64,000 bases of DNA from Saprospiraceae bacterium. Its GTDB lineage: Bacteria; Bacteroidota; Bacteroidia; Chitinophagales; Saprospiraceae. The position numbers were made by a program, and so were the translations under genes. The notes below the pieces were generated by a model. The model made no database searches, had not been told where the DNA came from, and was given only the letters and a program-made list of their open reading frames with translations. The DNA lies in assembly GCA_020848695.1 (NCBI GenBank), contig JADLHT010000035.1, positions 60,696 to 124,695 on the forward strand, in the 5' to 3' direction. Every line of letters begins with the position of its first letter. Within the stretch, counting starts at the first letter, position 1. Below are positions 61,801-64,000 of the stretch, one piece after another.

Positions 61801-64000
61801 ATTACTGCTAAAATCAAAGTTGGACCGGTCAATCCTTGCGCTGTTTTCTATGATTTTGGAGATTTACCGGATACCAATAGTGGATTACCAAATAGCTATC
61901 CCACAAACCTGAATGATGGAGGCGAAGGTGATGGTGCAAATCATAAAATAGTTGATGGACTTAAAATTGGAGCTACTATTGATTCAGAAAATGACGGTCA
62001 ACCAAATGTAACTGCAACCGGTGATGGTAATGATGAAGACGGAATTACATTTCCAATGCTTATTGCTGGAACAACAGCAACCATACCCGTTTCTGTAATG
62101 AATATGGTTGGTGCTGATGCGAAATTGACTTTATTTATAGATTTTAATAAAAATGGTGTTCTTGATGACGCTGGAGAAATGTTTTCTTCAACAATTGCAA
62201 ACGGGACAAATGCAACAGTTAATCTTAGTGTACCGGTTCCTGTAAATGCAGTAATTAATTCTAATCTAGGAGCCAGAGCAAGATTGAGTACGGATTTTGC
62301 TGCCAGTATGAAACCAACTGAAGGTGCACCAAATGGAGAGGTTGAAGATTATCTGGTTCAGGTTATGGCTTACGATTTTGGAGATTTGCCGGATACGGAT
62401 AATGGAACAGGCTCCTATCCAACCAACTTAAATAATGGAGGAGAAGGCATTGGAGCAAGCCATAAGATAATATCTGGATTAAAAATGGGAGCTTCTGTGG
62501 ATGCTGAAGGAGACGGACAACCGAATGTAACTGCAACTGGAGACGGTAGTGATGAAAATGGTGTAACCCTTCCAATGCTAATTGCAGGGACTACGGTAAC
62601 TGTTCCAGTCAATGTTATGAATACTACTGGATCTGTTGCCAAGCTTACGATGTTTGTTGACTTTAATTTTGACCATGATTTTAATGATGCAGGTGAAATG
62701 GTGAGCGCTAATGTTCCAAACGGAACCAACGGTATCATTAATTTAAGTTTACCTGTACCAGCAGACGCAACTTTAAATAAAGAAGTTGGTATTAGATTTA
62801 GACTTTCTACTGACGCAGCTAAAAGTATGTTACCGACAGGTCAGGCTCCGGATGGAGAAGTTGAAGATTATCTAGCAACAATAATGGGTTATGACTATGG
62901 CGATCTTGTTGATAACAATAATGGTTCCGGATCATATCCAACCAATACTACAAATGGTGGAGAAGGCATAGGAGCAAATCATAAAATAGTAGAAGGATTA
63001 AAAATTGGTAATGTAGTAGATGCCGAAGGAAATGGACAACCAAGTTCTCAAGCTGATGGCGATGACAACAATGGTTCAACACCAGATGATGAAGAAGGTG
63101 TAACATTACCTGCATTTAATACAGGAAATACGGCTATTGTGCCTGTTAAAGTTATGAATATGACTGGGGATGATGCCAAACTCACCATGTTCATTGATTT
63201 TAATAACAATAAGAATCTTGCTGATGCTGGAGAAATGACTTCTGTTACAGTTCCTAACGGAACAAATTCAACTATAAATTTAAGTATTCCTGTTCCAGTA
63301 AATGCTACAACAGATACAGATCTTGGTATTCGGTTTAGATTAAGCACAGATGCGGCTGCAAGTATGCTACCTACGGGCGCAGCTCCTGATGGAGAAGTTG
63401 AAGACTATCTTACCAAAATAACAGGGTCAAAAATCACCCATACAAAATCGATTAAAAAAGTTACTCCAACAGGTTTAAATAAATACCTGGTTGAATATAC
63501 TATCAATGTAATTAATAATGGTTCAGGATCCGGAACATATAAATTAGAGGATAGAACCGCATTTGAAAATGATATCAATATCCTCAGTGCGAGTTATACA
63601 TCAAATGCTCCAGGAAATACAGGACCTGTTAATCTCGTAGGATCAGGGATTTGGACTTTAGCAAATAATCAAACGATAAATGCAAACACGACACATACTT
63701 ATACATTAGGTGTAAATGTTTCAATTGATCTAATAGATGGAATTTCCGGAGATGATAAGTATTTTGAATGTGGAAAAGCTTTAGTTCAAAATCCTAGTTC
63801 TGGAGAAGGGCTATTCAATGAATCTAGACTAGATATTCATTCTAATGGATCAATTGATGAAAAAGATACAGCATGCGCGGATCTTCCATTCATCATACAT
63901 GACAAGACCTTTAGTTCTGTCACAGCTACTGGAATCAACACTTATGATGTTGTATATGGTATAACTGTGAAGAACATAGGCGGGGCGACCGGACAGTATG
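58858..64000 (+). CDS. Giant secreted surface protein with SdrB-like, GEVED and DUF11-like domains (3' partial)
   Basis: ATG 58858, open to the window end (1,714 codons seen). A signal peptide (about 1-41, ending VLFGQ) is followed by an SdrD B-like Ca-binding domain (GMVYLDNDADGVHDPGETQG), a long propeller-like part, another SdrB-like domain (GNYVWRDADADGIQDPAETG), three tandem GEVED units of ~174 aa, and a DUF11-like repeat (KYLVEYTINVINNGSGSGTY). Likely a stalk-like adhesin carried by T9SS; the sorting domain would be past the window. The start is given by the signal peptide; no other start fits. Confidence 0.85.
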   Translation, partial: MKALFQIKSNFQKLHHSISFVQLIVMIFGFCLQTNVLFGQTVKTEKAVTSGCYFYGGASKTTISVQVGWTGAINGDVIKVVLDGSTTRNIKPESFYDPGTGSAIAGPMVTPQVVAFEINADGVSHQIEVNLYSSTNVLKASATDVFVTVPGPCAPIACTGAALGGMVYLDNDADGVHDPGETQGIENVSITATDKNGITYSATSDGYGRYAFSAALGNNIPGANFPVRLEFTNWPANVFGNSGPSLSGNKSSVRFISSASCSVDCGGVYPLNYSQSNPTIFNNIYTNGDPLAGGTAGTEPGLIAHAYNNNTDFNFTTIVQTKSLGSVWAKAWNKFEKKLMVSAILKRHVGLGPLGLGGLYLLDYTNPGSPVFSQFMDITTIGIDLGQASVPTNAGRGLPANKNTPNKDQAVFGLVGKVGIGNMDFSEDGNMLYFVNLYDRKVYSINLTNYWNTGTKPTASDVTSYDIPNPNCTGGERRPFALKVYNGIMYVGLVCDGSTSGKSNMVGYVKGMDLTTNSWFDVFDFPLTYPKGYPDQQDGSKVGWYRWSDNISEVWDGGPILHPVPILSDIEFDLDGTMVLALMDRTPMQMGNENFDNPPLTGGGFIATGGDVLRAYYSNGTYVLENAAKAGPNVGYFPTNNQGPGFGEFYNDNIDGGVKYHTEMVTGGLVLVPGSGEVLAGMVDPNFYAGGPLYANGIRRLSNTTGNHTGGFTYVAGNDVDNFGKGIGIGDMEAATNSLNYLELGNYVWRDADADGIQDPAETGISGIDLKIYKSSDGSLIGSVTTDANGNYYFSTLNGLTILPNTDYCILAGVGQYNTLTGKITLGGITYSLTAFNTGQGGNPDLNDNDFSGSNVSTALGARPAGYPQFCVKTGDYGYINHTIDMGLIPCAITGTATPGTCKDNGTPYNPADDYFQVVVNSTNAAGGPSNMYEVVYNNTVIGTGTYGTSITIGTSTTPPFKPDGSSTYELQIRDKDFPDCITAKIKVGPVNPCAVFYDFGDLPDTNSGLPNSYPTNLNDGGEGDGANHKIVDGLKIGATIDSENDGQPNVTATGDGNDEDGITFPMLIAGTTATIPVSVMNMVGADAKLTLFIDFNKNGVLDDAGEMFSSTIANGTNATVNLSVPVPVNAVINSNLGARARLSTDFAASMKPTEGAPNGEVEDYLVQVMAYDFGDLPDTDNGTGSYPTNLNNGGEGIGASHKIISGLKMGASVDAEGDGQPNVTATGDGSDENGVTLPMLIAGTTVTVPVNVMNTTGSVAKLTMFVDFNFDHDFNDAGEMVSANVPNGTNGIINLSLPVPADATLNKEVGIRFRLSTDAAKSMLPTGQAPDGEVEDYLATIMGYDYGDLVDNNNGSGSYPTNTTNGGEGIGANHKIVEGLKIGNVVDAEGNGQPSSQADGDDNNGSTPDDEEGVTLPAFNTGNTAIVPVKVMNMTGDDAKLTMFIDFNNNKNLADAGEMTSVTVPNGTNSTINLSIPVPVNATTDTDLGIRFRLSTDAAASMLPTGAAPDGEVEDYLTKITGSKITHTKSIKKVTPTGLNKYLVEYTINVINNGSGSGTYKLEDRTAFENDINILSASYTSNAPGNTGPVNLVGSGIWTLANNQTINANTTHTYTLGVNVSIDLIDGISGDDKYFECGKALVQNPSSGEGLFNESRLDIHSNGSIDEKDTACADLPFIIHDKTFSSVTATGINTYDVVYGITVKNIGGATGQY
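61849..62370 (+). repeat. GEVED repeat unit 1
   Basis: Begins YDFGDLPDTNSG, ends GEVEDYLVQVMA; 174 codons. Contains DFNKNGVLDDAGEM, a Ca-binding-like loop. Confidence 0.8.
62371..62889 (+). repeat. GEVED repeat unit 2
   Basis: Begins YDFGDLPDTDNG, ends GEVEDYLATIMG; 173 codons. About as similar to unit 1 as to unit 3 at the DNA level, with long identical stretches. Confidence 0.8.
62890..63420 (+). repeat. GEVED repeat unit 3
   Basis: Begins YDYGDLVDNNNG, ends GEVEDYLTKI; 177 codons, with a short Asp/Asn-rich insertion (DGDDNNGSTPDDEEG) not in the other two. Confidence 0.8.

Noticed and set aside
1..64000. CRISPR array
   Set aside because: No regularly spaced short repeats and no cas genes were seen anywhere in the window.

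Overview
The window reads as a chromosome segment of a low-G+C, gliding-type Bacteroidota, probably of the Saprospiria/Chitinophagia kind. It has several type IX secretion (T9SS) cargo proteins with type A or type B (CHU_C, 'gliding motility-associated') C-terminal sorting domains, SprB-type repeats, a DUF1800/DUF1501 pair and GEVED repeats. Several genes need TTG or GTG starts, and several promoters match the Bacteroidota -7 box TAnnTTTG. This assignment is inferred from protein families, not from a marker gene.

Layout. Positions 1-1089 hold the end of a chromosomal T9SS cargo gene. Positions 1272-38517 form a genomic island of about 37 kb. It is bounded by a 59-bp direct repeat of the 3' part of tRNA-Leu(UAA): a broken copy at 1272-1330, and the intact tRNA gene at 38460-38545. 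A tyrosine integrase sits just inside the left end, and a small excisionase-like helix-turn-helix gene just inside the right end. A relaxase, a MobC-like protein and a VirD4-like coupling ATPase are present but no mating-pore genes, so it is best called an integrative and mobilizable element (IME). From 38460 to the end is ordinary chromosome: tRNA-Leu, tRNA-Gly, mnmA, a lipoprotein, rimM, an ABC-F ATPase, secreted T9SS proteins, a BaiN-type flavoprotein, a DNA glycosylase, DUF1800/DUF1501, an amine-oxidase-like secreted protein with a partner, and the first 1,714 codons of a giant SdrB/GEVED surface protein that runs off the window.

Inside the IME, from left to right: integrase; an OLD-like ATPase/TOPRIM nuclease; an NlpC/P60-like lipoprotein facing two small coiled-coil membrane genes; the mobilization operon (small membrane protein, coupling ATPase, MobC, relaxase); a gene broken by an in-frame amber codon; a membrane J-domain protein with two tiny zinc-binding proteins; two secreted proteins; a four-gene sensory cassette (conserved 111-aa protein, membrane protein, histidine kinase, LuxR-type regulator); ardC and radC; a 1056-aa secreted protein with a methyltransferase-like gene; a second VirD4/HerA-like ATPase; two more tyrosine recombinases abutting a complete tRNA-Lys; an XRE regulator translationally coupled to a degenerate RuvC-fold protein; a SIR2-HerA (Nezha-type) defence pair; and a type I restriction system with fused HsdM-HsdS. 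The element therefore carries three recognisable defence modules plus anti-restriction functions.

The observations most worth follow-up are: (i) a recurrent palindrome, AATTGNCA-N3-TGNCAATT, partly followed by TCTGCCGTC, in front of radC, the second ATPase, the XRE/RuvC pair and, in weaker form, the mobilization operon and the zinc-protein genes, which suggests one element-wide regulon; (ii) a promoter-hairpins-terminator segment between tRNA-Lys and the XRE gene that could be a small RNA; (iii) the XRE/RuvC-like pair itself; (iv) the four-gene sensory cassette; (v) a coupling ATPase that seems to have its membrane anchor in a separate 52-aa gene.
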